Both the position numbers and the translations under genes were made by a program. Positions 35,740 through 44,420 of a stretch of 64,000 nucleotides of DNA are shown here, piece after piece. Every line of letters starts with the position of its first letter. Within the stretch, counting starts at the first letter, position 1. The DNA comes from Methyloversatilis discipulorum (GTDB lineage Bacteria > Pseudomonadota > Gammaproteobacteria > Burkholderiales > Rhodocyclaceae), in NCBI RefSeq assembly GCF_000527135.1, contig NZ_AZUP01000001.1:3162001-3226000 (forward strand), given 5' to 3'. The notes beneath the pieces are model-generated. The model was not told the DNA's origin and searched no databases. It worked only from the letters and a program-made list of their open reading frames with translations.

Positions 35740-37614
35740 TCATCGGCGGTCGCCGCGCAGGCCGGCGACGATGGCCTGCAGTGCGTCCGGTGTCGCCGCC
35801 TCCGGCGTCACTGCCGGCGCACCGACCAGTTCGATGCGGTTGAACAGCCCGCGACGCAGCGGCTTCGTCATCGCCGGACCATCCTTGCGCGAGAAGAAGC
35901 TGCCCCACAGGCCGCGCAGCGCCAGCGGCACCACCGGTACCGGCGTGCGCGCGACGATGCGCGTGATGCCGGGCTTGAAGGGGTGGATGTCGCCGGTGTC
36001 GGTGATCTGTCCTTCCGGAAAGATGCCGACCAGTTCGCCCGCCTTCAGCGCGGCAGCGATGTCGTCGTAGGCGCGCTCCAGCAGCTTCGGATCCTCTTTG
36101 GCCGATGCGATCGGGATGCAGCGATTGGTGCGGAACACGAAGCGCAGCACCGGCAGACGGAAGATGGCGTGGTGCATGACGAAGCGTATCGGCCGCGGGC
36201 AGGCGGCGGTGATCACCAGCGCGTCGACGAAGCTCACGTGGTTGCACACGATGACCGCCGGGCCGTCGGCCGGAATGTTGTCCAGACCTTTCGTGTCGAG
36301 CCGGTACACCGTGTGCACCAGCAACCACACGATGAAGCGCATCAGGAACTCCGGCACCAGCGTGTAGATGAACACCGCCACCGCGGCGTTGAACAGCGCG
36401 GCCACCAGGAAAAGTTGCGGAATGTTCAGCCCGGCCTCGAACAGCAGCAGGCTCACGCCGGCGGAGGCGACCATGAAGCCCGCGTTCAGGATGTTGTTGG
36501 CGGCGATCACGCGTGCCGCGTGGCTTCTTTCGCAGCGGGTCTGGATCAGCGCGTACAGCGGCACGATGTAGAGGCCACCGGCGGCGCCGAGCAGCGCGAT
36601 GTCGATCAGCATGCGCCAGTGCGCCGCGTGCTGCAGGAAGGCGCTCACACTGCCGTCGCCCGGCAGCGGTGCGGACGGCGTGGCGAAGAACAGATCGACG
36701 CCGAACAGCGTGAGGCCGATGGCGCCGAAGGGCACCAGACCGATCTCGATGCGGCCGCCCGACAGCTTTTCGCACAGCAGCGAGCCGGTGCCGACGCCGA
36801 CCGAGAACACCGCCAGCAGCAGGATGAACACGTTCTCGCCGCCGCCCAGCACGTCGGACGCATAGACCGGGAACTGCGCCAGCAGCGTGGCGCCGTAGAA
36901 CCAGAACCACGATATGCCGAGCAGCGACAGCCAGACCGTGCGGTTGCCGACCGCGAAGCGCAGGTTGTCGCGGGTCGAGCGGGCGGGATTCCAGTCGATG
37001 CGCATGGCCGGCTCCGGTGCCGGCGAGCGCGGAATGCCGCGGCTGGTCCACCAGCCGGCGAGCGCCAGCAGCAGCACGGCGGCCGACAGGCCCCAGGCGT
37101 CGGTCACGCCGACCAGCCATGCGCCGAGTATCTGGCCGAGCAGGATGGCGACGAAGGTGGCCGATTCGACCAGGCCGTTGCCGCCGACCAGTTCGCCGTC
37201 GTGCAGGTGCTGCGGCAGGTAGGCGTACTTGACCGGTCCGAACAGCGTCGATTGCGTGCCCATCAGGAAGAGGGCCAGCACCAGCGCCGGCAGGCTGGCG
37301 GCGACGAAGCCGATGGCGCCCAGGCCCATCACCGCGATCTCGATCACCTTGGACAGCCGCGCCAGCATCGCGCGGTCGTACTTGTCGGCGATCTGGCCGC
37401 AGGTGGCGGAGAACAGGAAGAAGGGCAGGATGAATACGCCGGGCAGCACGGTGGCCAGCAGCGCCGGCGATACGTCGGTGATGCTGCCGGCGCGGAAGGT
37501 GAGCAGCGTGATCAGCGCGGTCTTGAACACGTTGTCGTTCAGCGCGCCCAGCAGCTGGGTCAGGAAGAAGGGGCGGAAGCGCGTTTCCTTCAGCAGGTGG
37601 AATTGCGAGCTCAT
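35740..37614 (-). CDS. LplT-like transporter fused to PlsC acyltransferase
   Basis: A 624-residue fusion. Residues about 1-400 form an MFS-type lysophospholipid transporter of the LplT group (FRPFFLTQLLGALNDNVFKT, then TCGQIADKYDRAMLARLSKV). Residues about 430-620 are a PlsC-type 1-acyl-glycerol-3-phosphate acyltransferase with the HX4D motif NHVSFVDALV and the second motif FPEGQITDTG. The fusion couples movement of a lysolipid across the inner membrane to its reacylation. The start at 37614 gives an ATGA overlap with the preceding gene. E. coli keeps LplT and Aas separate. Confidence 0.9.
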   Translation of the reverse strand: MSSQFHLLKETRFRPFFLTQLLGALNDNVFKTALITLLTFRAGSITDVSPALLATVLPGVFILPFFLFSATCGQIADKYDRAMLARLSKVIEIAVMGLGAIGFVAASLPALVLALFLMGTQSTLFGPVKYAYLPQHLHDGELVGGNGLVESATFVAILLGQILGAWLVGVTDAWGLSAAVLLLALAGWWTSRGIPRSPAPEPAMRIDWNPARSTRDNLRFAVGNRTVWLSLLGISWFWFYGATLLAQFPVYASDVLGGGENVFILLLAVFSVGVGTGSLLCEKLSGGRIEIGLVPFGAIGLTLFGVDLFFATPSAPLPGDGSVSAFLQHAAHWRMLIDIALLGAAGGLYIVPLYALIQTRCERSHAARVIAANNILNAGFMVASAGVSLLLFEAGLNIPQLFLVAALFNAAVAVFIYTLVPEFLMRFIVWLLVHTVYRLDTKGLDNIPADGPAVIVCNHVSFVDALVITAACPRPIRFVMHHAIFRLPVLRFVFRTNRCIPIASAKEDPKLLERAYDDIAAALKAGELVGIFPEGQITDTGDIHPFKPGITRIVARTPVPVVPLALRGLWGSFFSRKDGPAMTKPLRRGLFNRIELVGAPAVTPEAATPDALQAIVAGLRGDRR

Positions 37615-39224
37615 GACGTCCTCCCCAGCAGCCGGTACGCGACGAAGGCGATCACCGCGGCGGCGCCGACCAGCCACACGATGAGCGCGCGACGCGACGC
37701 CGGCAGCGGCTCCCTCGGTGCCTGCGGGTCGCGCAGTTCGTCGGGGAAGGGGCGCGGCGGTGCAGGGCGCACCACCCACTGGCTGCGGTCGGCCGGCACG
37801 CGCGCCATGTATTCCTCGTAGCTGGCGACCGGCGCACTGCCGAAGGCGCGCGAGGACGGGATCTGCGGCACGCGCACGAACAGGAGGGACTCGACGTCGT
37901 CGGCCAGCAGGCGTTCCAGCCCCTGGTCCATCACCTTGCCCTGGGTCAGCCGGCCGAGCAGGTCGCTGCCGGCGACGTTGAAGGCGACGAAGGGAAACAG
38001 GCCGCTGCGCTCCGCCATCATGTAGTCGAAGGCCTGCAGGCCGCTGTTCACGCTCATGTCCTTGATCGCCATGTAGGGCAGGCCGAGCCAGGCCTTCGCC
38101 TTCGAGGTCGGGCCCAGCGTCGGGATGCTCCAGCCGAGTGAGCGCAGCGTGTCCAGGCTGATGCCGGCGCAGTTCGCGCTGGCGTGGCGGTAGCTGAAAT
38201 CGTGCCGGTAGAAGTGGTTGAACACGCGTGCGATGCCCTGGTCGTACAGTCGCGCCGCGCGGTCCTCGCGCAGCACCGCGACCAGCATGTAGGACGGGCG
38301 GTACCAGCTCTGACCGCCGTTGAGGTCGGTCAGGTAGGCGTCCATCGTCAGCATCGAGGCGACGATGCCCTTTTCGCTGTGCGCGTCGAGGTTGTAGAAG
38401 TTGGCGACCAGCCAGTCGCTCCATTCGCCGCGCGCGCCCATCAGGCCGGTGGCGATCGCGAAGTGGCCGCCGTGCGCCTCGTCATCGTCGCCCTGCGCAC
38501 CATTGAGCATGATGGCCAGAACCGGCTTGCCGGCGGCCGTGCGCGCAGCGCCCGGCGTGCGCTCCCACAGCAGTCGCGTCGACGCCGGCGTGCGTGCGCC
38601 ACCGTCGTCGGCGCGTACCAGTGTGGCCAGCGTTTCGCCGTCCTGCAGCGGCGACGGCGTCAGTGCAGCGAGGTCGATGTCGAAGGACGACGGCCAGACC
38701 GTGCGCGCGGTGAAGCTGTCGCTGGACTGCGCGCCGCGCAGCGCGAGTCGCTGGCCCTGCAGCCAGGCGGTGCTGTCGGCATTGAACCAGGACACATTGG
38801 ACGGCAACTGCGGCACCAGCGTGAAGCTGGCGCGCGTGCCGTCGGCGAAGCTGAGCGTGCGGCCGTCGGCGTCGAGCCGGGCGTCGTGCGCGATCAGCGG
38901 CGAGCCGAGCCAGATCAGCGCAGGCTTCTGCGCGTCCGGTTGCCATTCGTTTGCGTAGGCCCACTGCCGCACGTCGTCCTGCGCCGGCAGTGTGGCGACG
39001 AAGCCCGCGGCGTCGGCCAGCGGCACGGCGACGGTGTCGTCGGTGAAGTACCACAGCGCCTGCGCTGGCGCCGGGCAATCGTTACAGCGTCCGGTCGTGA
39101 GACGGAAGTCGCTGCCGGCGTACAGGCCGACGCGGCTGTCGGCCAGCGCGTCGCGCGGTGCAGCGTGCGTGGGAAGGGCACTCGTCATGAGTGCCAGTGT
39201 AAGGAGGGCGGCGGGAATGCGCAT
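37611..39224 (-). CDS. Secreted, membrane-anchored protein, possible permuted papain-like fold
   Basis: A 537-residue protein with an N-terminal signal peptide (MRIPAALLTLALMTSALPTH) and a C-terminal transmembrane helix (about 513-531), so most of it is periplasmic. No exact family is recognised. His254 in HGGHFAIATG and Cys352 in ASANCAGISLDTLRSLGW are in the H-then-C order of permuted papain-like LRAT/YiiX/NlpC relatives, which act on acyl or peptide bonds. This is inference. Two further cysteines (CNDC, 47-50) lie near the start. It overlaps the transporter-acyltransferase gene by four bases. Confidence 0.6.
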   Translation of the reverse strand: MRIPAALLTLALMTSALPTHAAPRDALADSRVGLYAGSDFRLTTGRCNDCPAPAQALWYFTDDTVAVPLADAAGFVATLPAQDDVRQWAYANEWQPDAQKPALIWLGSPLIAHDARLDADGRTLSFADGTRASFTLVPQLPSNVSWFNADSTAWLQGQRLALRGAQSSDSFTARTVWPSSFDIDLAALTPSPLQDGETLATLVRADDGGARTPASTRLLWERTPGAARTAAGKPVLAIMLNGAQGDDDEAHGGHFAIATGLMGARGEWSDWLVANFYNLDAHSEKGIVASMLTMDAYLTDLNGGQSWYRPSYMLVAVLREDRAARLYDQGIARVFNHFYRHDFSYRHASANCAGISLDTLRSLGWSIPTLGPTSKAKAWLGLPYMAIKDMSVNSGLQAFDYMMAERSGLFPFVAFNVAGSDLLGRLTQGKVMDQGLERLLADDVESLLFVRVPQIPSSRAFGSAPVASYEEYMARVPADRSQWVVRPAPPRPFPDELRDPQAPREPLPASRRALIVWLVGAAAVIAFVAYRLLGRTS

Positions 39225-39252
39225 GCGTTGTGGAGTCGGTCGGGACAGTGGA

Positions 39253-40497
39253 TCAGATGGTGGGGAAGGCGCGCGCTGCTTCGAACACGCTGTTCGCGAA
39301 GCGATGGCGGCCGTCGCGCAGCAGGCGCTTGAGCATGAAGTCGAACAGCAGCGGATTGTGGTCGCGCACCTGTTCGAGCACCGGTGCCGTGGTCGCATCG
39401 AGCAGGCCGTCGCGCGCCAGCGAGGCGGGCGACATCAGCGGCAGGATGCCCGGCAGCGGATAGTCGGAACCGTAGAGCAGGCGGTCGTGCCAGTCCTCGC
39501 GGCGCAGCAGCGCGCGGACGACCTCGACCTCGCGATTGCGCAGCGTGATCGCCGAAATGTCGCCGTAGAGACGACCGGTGCGGCGCTCGCCCATCAGTCG
39601 CGCGAACAGGTCGAAGCTGCTGCGCATCGGTCCGTTCCGCCCGGCGTCGAGATCGACGTCGCGACCCATCGTTGCGCAGTGGGCGACGATGACGGTGACG
39701 CCATGCTCGAGTGCGCGGCGCAGCCGCAGCGGATTGCCCAGCTCCTGCCCGCCCGCGCCATGCACGGCCTTCTCCTCGCCGGCGTGGCTGATCAGCGGCA
39801 GGCCGAGTCGGGCGGCCGCGCCGTAGAAGCGGTCGCAGCGTTTCGAGGACGGGTCGATGCCCATCGCCGGCGGCAGCCACTTGATCGCGCGGGCGCCGTC
39901 GCGTGCCGCCGCTTCGAGCGCGTCGACCGCGTCTTCGCGGTAGGGATGGACCGAGCACACCCATTCGAAATGGTCCGGGTTGCCGCGGGCGACGTCACGC
40001 GCGTAGGCGTCCGGCACATGGAAGGCGGTGTGCTCGGGCAGGTGGCGTCCGGCTTCGTCGTAAGCACGCTCGAAGGCGAACAGCATCAGCTTGAAGCCGG
40101 CCGGCAGCGCTTCGACCAGGTTGTGCAGGCGGTCGACGTAACTGGCATCGACGCGGCCCGGGTCTTCGTGCGCACAGCCGGCGTTCAGATAGAACAGGCG
40201 CTGCACGTATTCGGCCGGATGCAGCGGGCTCAGCATGCGCGGCGTCATTTCGATGCCGCGAACGGAATCGCCGGTGCCGGCAAGGTGCACGTGGACGTCG
40301 CGCAGCAGCGTCGGGTCCAGCCCGTCGAAGGTCTGCGCGATCAGTTCGTGACCGGCCAGTTCAGGCGGCAGCGCGGCGAGGCAGGGGTTCATCAGCTGGC
40401 TGCGCGCGACCGTGCTCAGTGCCCAGCCGCCGGCCGCGGCACCGCCGAGCACGAGGCCGGTCTTCAGCAGGCGACGACGACGGGCATCCATGGTCAT
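39253..40497 (-). CDS. Twin-arginine amidohydrolase-family protein
   Basis: A 414-residue protein with a twin-arginine-type signal (ARRRRLLKTGLVLGGAAAGG), then a metal-dependent amidohydrolase barrel: LLRDVHVHLAGTGDSVRG (HxH site), ARAIKWLPPAMGID, LPLISHAGEEKAVHG, VTVIVAHCATMG and the aspartate in LLYGSDYPLPG. The ligands for a bound metal are therefore present. It would act in the periplasm. Substrates of this branch are unknown. Its start overlaps the stop of the acyltransferase gene (ATGA), so the genes are coupled. Confidence 0.82.
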   Translation of the reverse strand: MTMDARRRRLLKTGLVLGGAAAGGWALSTVARSQLMNPCLAALPPELAGHELIAQTFDGLDPTLLRDVHVHLAGTGDSVRGIEMTPRMLSPLHPAEYVQRLFYLNAGCAHEDPGRVDASYVDRLHNLVEALPAGFKLMLFAFERAYDEAGRHLPEHTAFHVPDAYARDVARGNPDHFEWVCSVHPYREDAVDALEAAARDGARAIKWLPPAMGIDPSSKRCDRFYGAAARLGLPLISHAGEEKAVHGAGGQELGNPLRLRRALEHGVTVIVAHCATMGRDVDLDAGRNGPMRSSFDLFARLMGERRTGRLYGDISAITLRNREVEVVRALLRREDWHDRLLYGSDYPLPGILPLMSPASLARDGLLDATTAPVLEQVRDHNPLLFDFMLKRLLRDGRHRFANSVFEAARAFPTI

Positions 40498-42635
40498 GCG
40501 GACTCCGCCATCCGCTTCAGCGTCACGTAGTCGGTCTTGCCGGTGCCGAGCAGCGGCAGCGCATCGACGACGACGATCTTGCGCGGCACGGCGATTTCCG
40601 GCGCGCCGCGCTCGCGGGCGGCTGCCTGCAGCGCGTCGCGGCCGAGCGCAGCGTCGGTGGTGAACAGCACGATGGTTTCGCCGCGCGCCGGGTCGGGTTG
40701 GGTCGAGGCTGCGTGCTGCGCTACCGGGCTGGCGGCGGTGGCCAGTTTCTCGACCGTTTCCAGCGAGATCATTTCGCCGGCCACCTTGGCGAAGCGCTTG
40801 ACGCGGCCGACGATGCGCACGAAGCCGTCGTCGTCGAATTCGATCACGTCGCCGGTGTCGTACCAGCCTTCGCCCGCTTCCGACGACGGCGCCTGCAGCA
40901 CGCCCGGCCTGTCCCACTTCAGATAGCCGCTCATCAGGTTGGGGCCGCTCACATGCAGCACGCCGCCGCGGTCGATGCCGGCCACCGGCATCAGCTTCGC
41001 GTGCAGGCCCGGCAGCAGTTGGCCGACGGTACCGCTGCGATAGGCCATCGGCGTATTCACCGCCAGCACCGGCGCGGTTTCGGTGGCGCCGTAGCCTTCG
41101 AAGATGCGCAGGCCGAACTTCTCGAACCACGCGCTGCGCACCGATTCCGACAGCTTTTCGGCGCCGGCGATGACGTAGCGCAGTCGGTAGAAGTCGTAAG
41201 GGTGGGCGAACTTCGCGTAGTTGCCGAGGAAGGTGCTGGTGCCGAGCAGCACGGTGCAGTTGCGGTCGTACGCCAGTTCCGGAATGACGCGGTAGTGCAG
41301 CGGCGACGGATAGAGGAATACGTTGGCGCCGGTCAGCACCGGCAGCAGGCCGCCGGCGGTCAGGCCGAAGGAATGGAACAGCGGCAGCGCGTTCAGGATC
41401 TTGTCGTCGACAGAGAAGTCGATCACCGCGCGGATCTGCGCGATGTTGGCGAGCAGCGCGCGGTGCGACAGCACGACGCCCTTGGGCTTGCCTTCCGAGC
41501 CCGAGGTGAACAGCACCACCGCAGGCGCCTCCGGCGACACGGTTTCGGCCGCCAGCCGCGGTGCCCGCAGCGCCCACAGCACGAGCCACAGCTTGTCCGC
41601 CAGCGTGACGCGTTCGCGCAGGTCTTCCAGGTAGTGCAGTTCGACACCCTGCAGCGCGGCCAGCTTGTCGCCGAGTTTGGCCTGGTCGACGAAGGCGCGT
41701 GAGGTGACGATGACGCGCAGTTCGGCGGCGGTGCAGGCGGCCTGCATGCCGTCGACGCCGGCGGTGTAATTGAGCATGGCTGGCACCCGGCGGTGCGCGT
41801 TCAGGCCGAACACCAGACCCAGCGTAGGTGCGAGATTGGGCAGCAGCACGCCGACGCGCTCGTCCGGCCGCGTGATGCGGGCGACGATGCGACCGAGCGC
41901 CAGCGCCATCTTCAGCAGGTCGCCATACGAATACTCGATCTGCTTCATGTCCTCGACCAGGCGACGGTTGCGACCGTGGATCTCGGCGGCGTCGCACAGC
42001 GCGCCGAACAGCGTCTGCTGCGGGCGTGAGGCGAAGATCATTTCCTGCATCAGCCGGCGCATCGCTTCACCGGCGCGGCGACGGCGTTCCTTCGCGCTGC
42101 CCGCTTCCGGCATGACGATCTTCGTGGTCGGCAGCACGGTGATCGCGATGCGGGGGAACAGCGACTTCGGGTAGCGCCCGGATACGCGCGAGAAATAGCT
42201 GCGCGAGGCGCCGTCCAGCCGTACCGGCAACACGGTGGCACCGGTCTTCGCGGCGACGAAGGCGGGGCCGTCGTACACCTTCATCAGGCTGCCGGTGGTG
42301 GTGATGCGCCCCTCCGGAAAGATGACGACCGGCCGTCCCGATTCGAGCAGGCGGATCACCTTTTTCATCGCCATCGGGCTGGTCGGATCGACCGCGAGGT
42401 AGTCCACCATGCACAGCAGGAGCCTGAAGAAGGGGTTGCGAGCGACCCCGGTATGCACCACGAACACCGGATCGATGGGCAGGAAGAGGCCGAGCAGCAG
42501 GCCGTCGAGAAAAGACTCGTGATTGGCGACCACCAGCAGGCGCTCGTGCTGCCCGGGCAGCGACGCCGGCGGGTTGATGCGGAACAGCAGTCGGCAGACG
42601 AAGGTGAGCAGGGGACGGACAAGGCTACGCAGCAT
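40494..42635 (-). CDS. aas: Aas-type acyltransferase / acyl-activating enzyme
   Basis: A 713-residue two-domain protein like E. coli Aas. Residues about 1-200 are a PlsC acyltransferase (NHESFLDGLLLGLF with HX4D, VVIFPEGRITTTG). The rest is an ANL-superfamily AMP-ligase: VVLFTSGSEGKPKGVVLSHR, FEGYGATETAPVLA, GWYDTGDVIEFDDDGFVRIV. It would activate a fatty acid (possibly on ACP) and esterify it to a lysolipid. It lies 15 bp after the decarboxylase gene and overlaps the amidohydrolase gene by four bases. Confidence 0.9.
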   Translation of the reverse strand: MLRSLVRPLLTFVCRLLFRINPPASLPGQHERLLVVANHESFLDGLLLGLFLPIDPVFVVHTGVARNPFFRLLLCMVDYLAVDPTSPMAMKKVIRLLESGRPVVIFPEGRITTTGSLMKVYDGPAFVAAKTGATVLPVRLDGASRSYFSRVSGRYPKSLFPRIAITVLPTTKIVMPEAGSAKERRRRAGEAMRRLMQEMIFASRPQQTLFGALCDAAEIHGRNRRLVEDMKQIEYSYGDLLKMALALGRIVARITRPDERVGVLLPNLAPTLGLVFGLNAHRRVPAMLNYTAGVDGMQAACTAAELRVIVTSRAFVDQAKLGDKLAALQGVELHYLEDLRERVTLADKLWLVLWALRAPRLAAETVSPEAPAVVLFTSGSEGKPKGVVLSHRALLANIAQIRAVIDFSVDDKILNALPLFHSFGLTAGGLLPVLTGANVFLYPSPLHYRVIPELAYDRNCTVLLGTSTFLGNYAKFAHPYDFYRLRYVIAGAEKLSESVRSAWFEKFGLRIFEGYGATETAPVLAVNTPMAYRSGTVGQLLPGLHAKLMPVAGIDRGGVLHVSGPNLMSGYLKWDRPGVLQAPSSEAGEGWYDTGDVIEFDDDGFVRIVGRVKRFAKVAGEMISLETVEKLATAASPVAQHAASTQPDPARGETIVLFTTDAALGRDALQAAARERGAPEIAVPRKIVVVDALPLLGTGKTDYVTLKRMAESA

Positions 42636-42650
42636 GGACGCTCCGCGAGG

Positions 42651-43838
42651 TCAGAAAAGGAGTTCGGCCGGATGCGGATGGCCGAGGAAGTCGAGCGGAC
42701 TGGCGCTGGCGCCGTAGGCGCCGGAGCAATGCACGACCAGCAGATCGCCGGCTTGCGCGCGCGGCAGGTCGATGTCGCGCGCCAGCACGTCGAAGGGCGC
42801 GCACAGCGGGCCGGCGATGCTCACCCGCTCGACCGCGTCGGTCGGCGTCTGCGGATGCAGCGTCATCGGGAAGTTCGCCGGCTGCAGCCGGTCCGGTTGC
42901 AGCGTCGCGTGCAGGTGCTGGTGCGCGCCGCCATCGACGATGAGCCAGGTACGACCACGCACCGTCTTGCGTTCGATCACGCTGCAGACGTAGATGCCGG
43001 CCTCGGCCACCAGGTAGCGGCCCGGTTCGAGTGCGAGCCGGGCCTGCGGATGACGCGCCCGCAGCGCCTCGTCCAGCGCGTGCAGATGGGCCGCCACCGG
43101 CGCGAAGTCGAGTGGCCGTTCGTCGTCGGCGATGGCAACGCCGAAGCCGCCGCCCAGATTCAGCCAGGGCAGTGCGATGTCGGCCGCGTCGGCGATCTGC
43201 ATGGCTTCGGCGAAGCAGCGGGCGTGCAGCGCGACGATCTCGGCCGCGTCCAGCATGCGTGAGGCACAGTAGTAATGCAGGCCGCCGAACTCGAGGCCGT
43301 GTCCGCGCACGGCCGCGATGGCGCGACCCAGTTGCGCGCTGTCGATACCGAAGAAGCTGTCGCCACTCATGCGCACGCGCGAGCCGGCGATCGCGAAGTC
43401 CGGATTGGCGCGCAGCGCGACGCGTGCCTGGCGTCCCTGCTGCCTGGCGATGCGCGCGATGCGCTCGATTTCGCCGACCGATTCGGCGCAGATGCGCACG
43501 CCGGCTTCGATCGCGGCCGCCAGTTCGGTGTCACGCTTGCCCGGACCGGTGAAGCCGATGTGCGCCGCGGAAAAGCCGGCGTCGAGCGCGCGCGCCAGTT
43601 CTCCACCCGAACTGACGTCGGCGCCGTCGAGCCGAGCGCTGATGCACTGCAACAGCGCCGGCAGGGGGTTGGCCTTCACCGCGTAGCACAGCTGCAACCT
43701 GGCGGGCAGCGCGGCGCGCAAGGCGTCGATCCGGGCGTCTACGGCAGCGCGGTCGATTGCATAGAAGGGGGTGCGACCGGCGCGCTGCGCCAGCGCCGAC
43801 AGTTCGTCTGCCGCGAGTCGGGGAGCGGGCCTGCTCAC
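42651..43838 (-). CDS. PLP-dependent decarboxylase (DAP/ornithine type)
   Basis: A 395-residue fold-type III decarboxylase. Lys55 in YAVKANPLP binds PLP; LNLGGGFGVAI, ALEPGRYLVAEAGIYVC, LIVDGGAHQHLH and SGAYGASASPLDFLGHPHPA are the later motifs. The last resembles the decarboxylases of exosortase/EPS gene sets more than lysA. It would turn a basic amino acid or diaminopimelate-like substrate into an amine. The GTG start overlaps the ArsR-type gene stop (GTGA). Substrate not determined. Confidence 0.85.
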   Translation of the reverse strand: MSRPAPRLAADELSALAQRAGRTPFYAIDRAAVDARIDALRAALPARLQLCYAVKANPLPALLQCISARLDGADVSSGGELARALDAGFSAAHIGFTGPGKRDTELAAAIEAGVRICAESVGEIERIARIARQQGRQARVALRANPDFAIAGSRVRMSGDSFFGIDSAQLGRAIAAVRGHGLEFGGLHYYCASRMLDAAEIVALHARCFAEAMQIADAADIALPWLNLGGGFGVAIADDERPLDFAPVAAHLHALDEALRARHPQARLALEPGRYLVAEAGIYVCSVIERKTVRGRTWLIVDGGAHQHLHATLQPDRLQPANFPMTLHPQTPTDAVERVSIAGPLCAPFDVLARDIDLPRAQAGDLLVVHCSGAYGASASPLDFLGHPHPAELLF

Positions 43839-44146
43839 CGGTGCGCGTCCAGGTAGTCGATGACGGTCTGCAGCCGCTGTATCAGCGTGTCGGCCTGCAG
43901 CCGGAAGTGGATTTCGCGGCCATGGCGCGTTCGTTCCAGCACGCCGGCCTCGCACAGCAGTTTCAGGTGATGCGACACGGTGGGCCGGCTCAGTGAGGAG
44001 GCGCGGGTCAATTCGGTCACGTTGAGGCTTTCTCCCGGCTCGAAGGTGAGCAGGATGCGCTGCCGCTCCGGGTCGCCGAGCGCGGCGAACAGACGGGAGT
44101 AGTCCTGCCAGTCGGCAGGAATGGTCTGGGCGTAGTCGTTTCTCAT
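43835..44146 (-). CDS. ArsR/SmtB-family transcriptional regulator
   Basis: A 103-residue winged-helix repressor: YSRLFAALGDPERQRILLTF, LNVTELTRASSLSRPTVSHH, LKLLCEAGVLERTRHGREIH. No cysteine cluster (such as CxC in the recognition helix) is visible, so it may not sense a metal by the usual alpha-3 site. It is the first gene of the ten-gene series and overlaps the decarboxylase start. Its palindromic operator lies directly at its own start, so autorepression of the whole unit is likely. Confidence 0.9.
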   Translation of the reverse strand: MRNDYAQTIPADWQDYSRLFAALGDPERQRILLTFEPGESLNVTELTRASSLSRPTVSHHLKLLCEAGVLERTRHGREIHFRLQADTLIQRLQTVIDYLDAHR

Positions 44147-44150
44147 GTCG

Positions 44151-44169
44151 AAAAATATCGACTATTTTT
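44151..44169. promoter_or_regulatory. Palindromic operator of the ArsR-type regulator
   Basis: AAAAATA-TCGAC-TATTTTT is a perfect 7-bp inverted repeat just 4 bp from the start codon of the regulator, in a GC-rich genome where such AT-rich palindromes are rare. It is probably the binding site by which the regulator represses its own operon. Confidence 0.75.
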
Positions 44170-44271
44170 GAGTCGAGGTCAAGCGTCGTCCGCGAGCGGA
44201 ACGTGCGAAATGTTTTCTTTTCGCCCGATCCGATGCACACGCACTGTTCCGGGGCAAAATCCGGGAACTTC

Positions 44272-44300
44272 TTGACGGCGGCTGTAAGCGTATGTATCGT
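44272..44300 (+). promoter_or_regulatory. Sigma-70 promoter of the ATP synthase operon
   Basis: TTGACG and TATCGT are separated by exactly 17 bp, about 120 bp before atpI. The arms CTTGACG (44271-44277) and CGTCAAG (44298-44304) form an inverted repeat around the promoter, so a symmetrical regulator could bind here. Confidence 0.55.
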
Positions 44301-44420
44301 CAAGGGCTTTGCGCGCGAAGCTGTGCCGGTTCAGCTCGTCGCAGTGCGAACACTTGTGTCTTATAGAAGATTCGAGGTTCGCGGACTTTGGGTGGTACGG
44401 ATGCGTGGAAGGCCTGCTGC

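Noticed and set aside
44160..44420. A small gene between the ArsR-type regulator and atpI
   Set aside because: Short frames only, no ribosome-binding site; the stretch is explained by operator and promoter elements.
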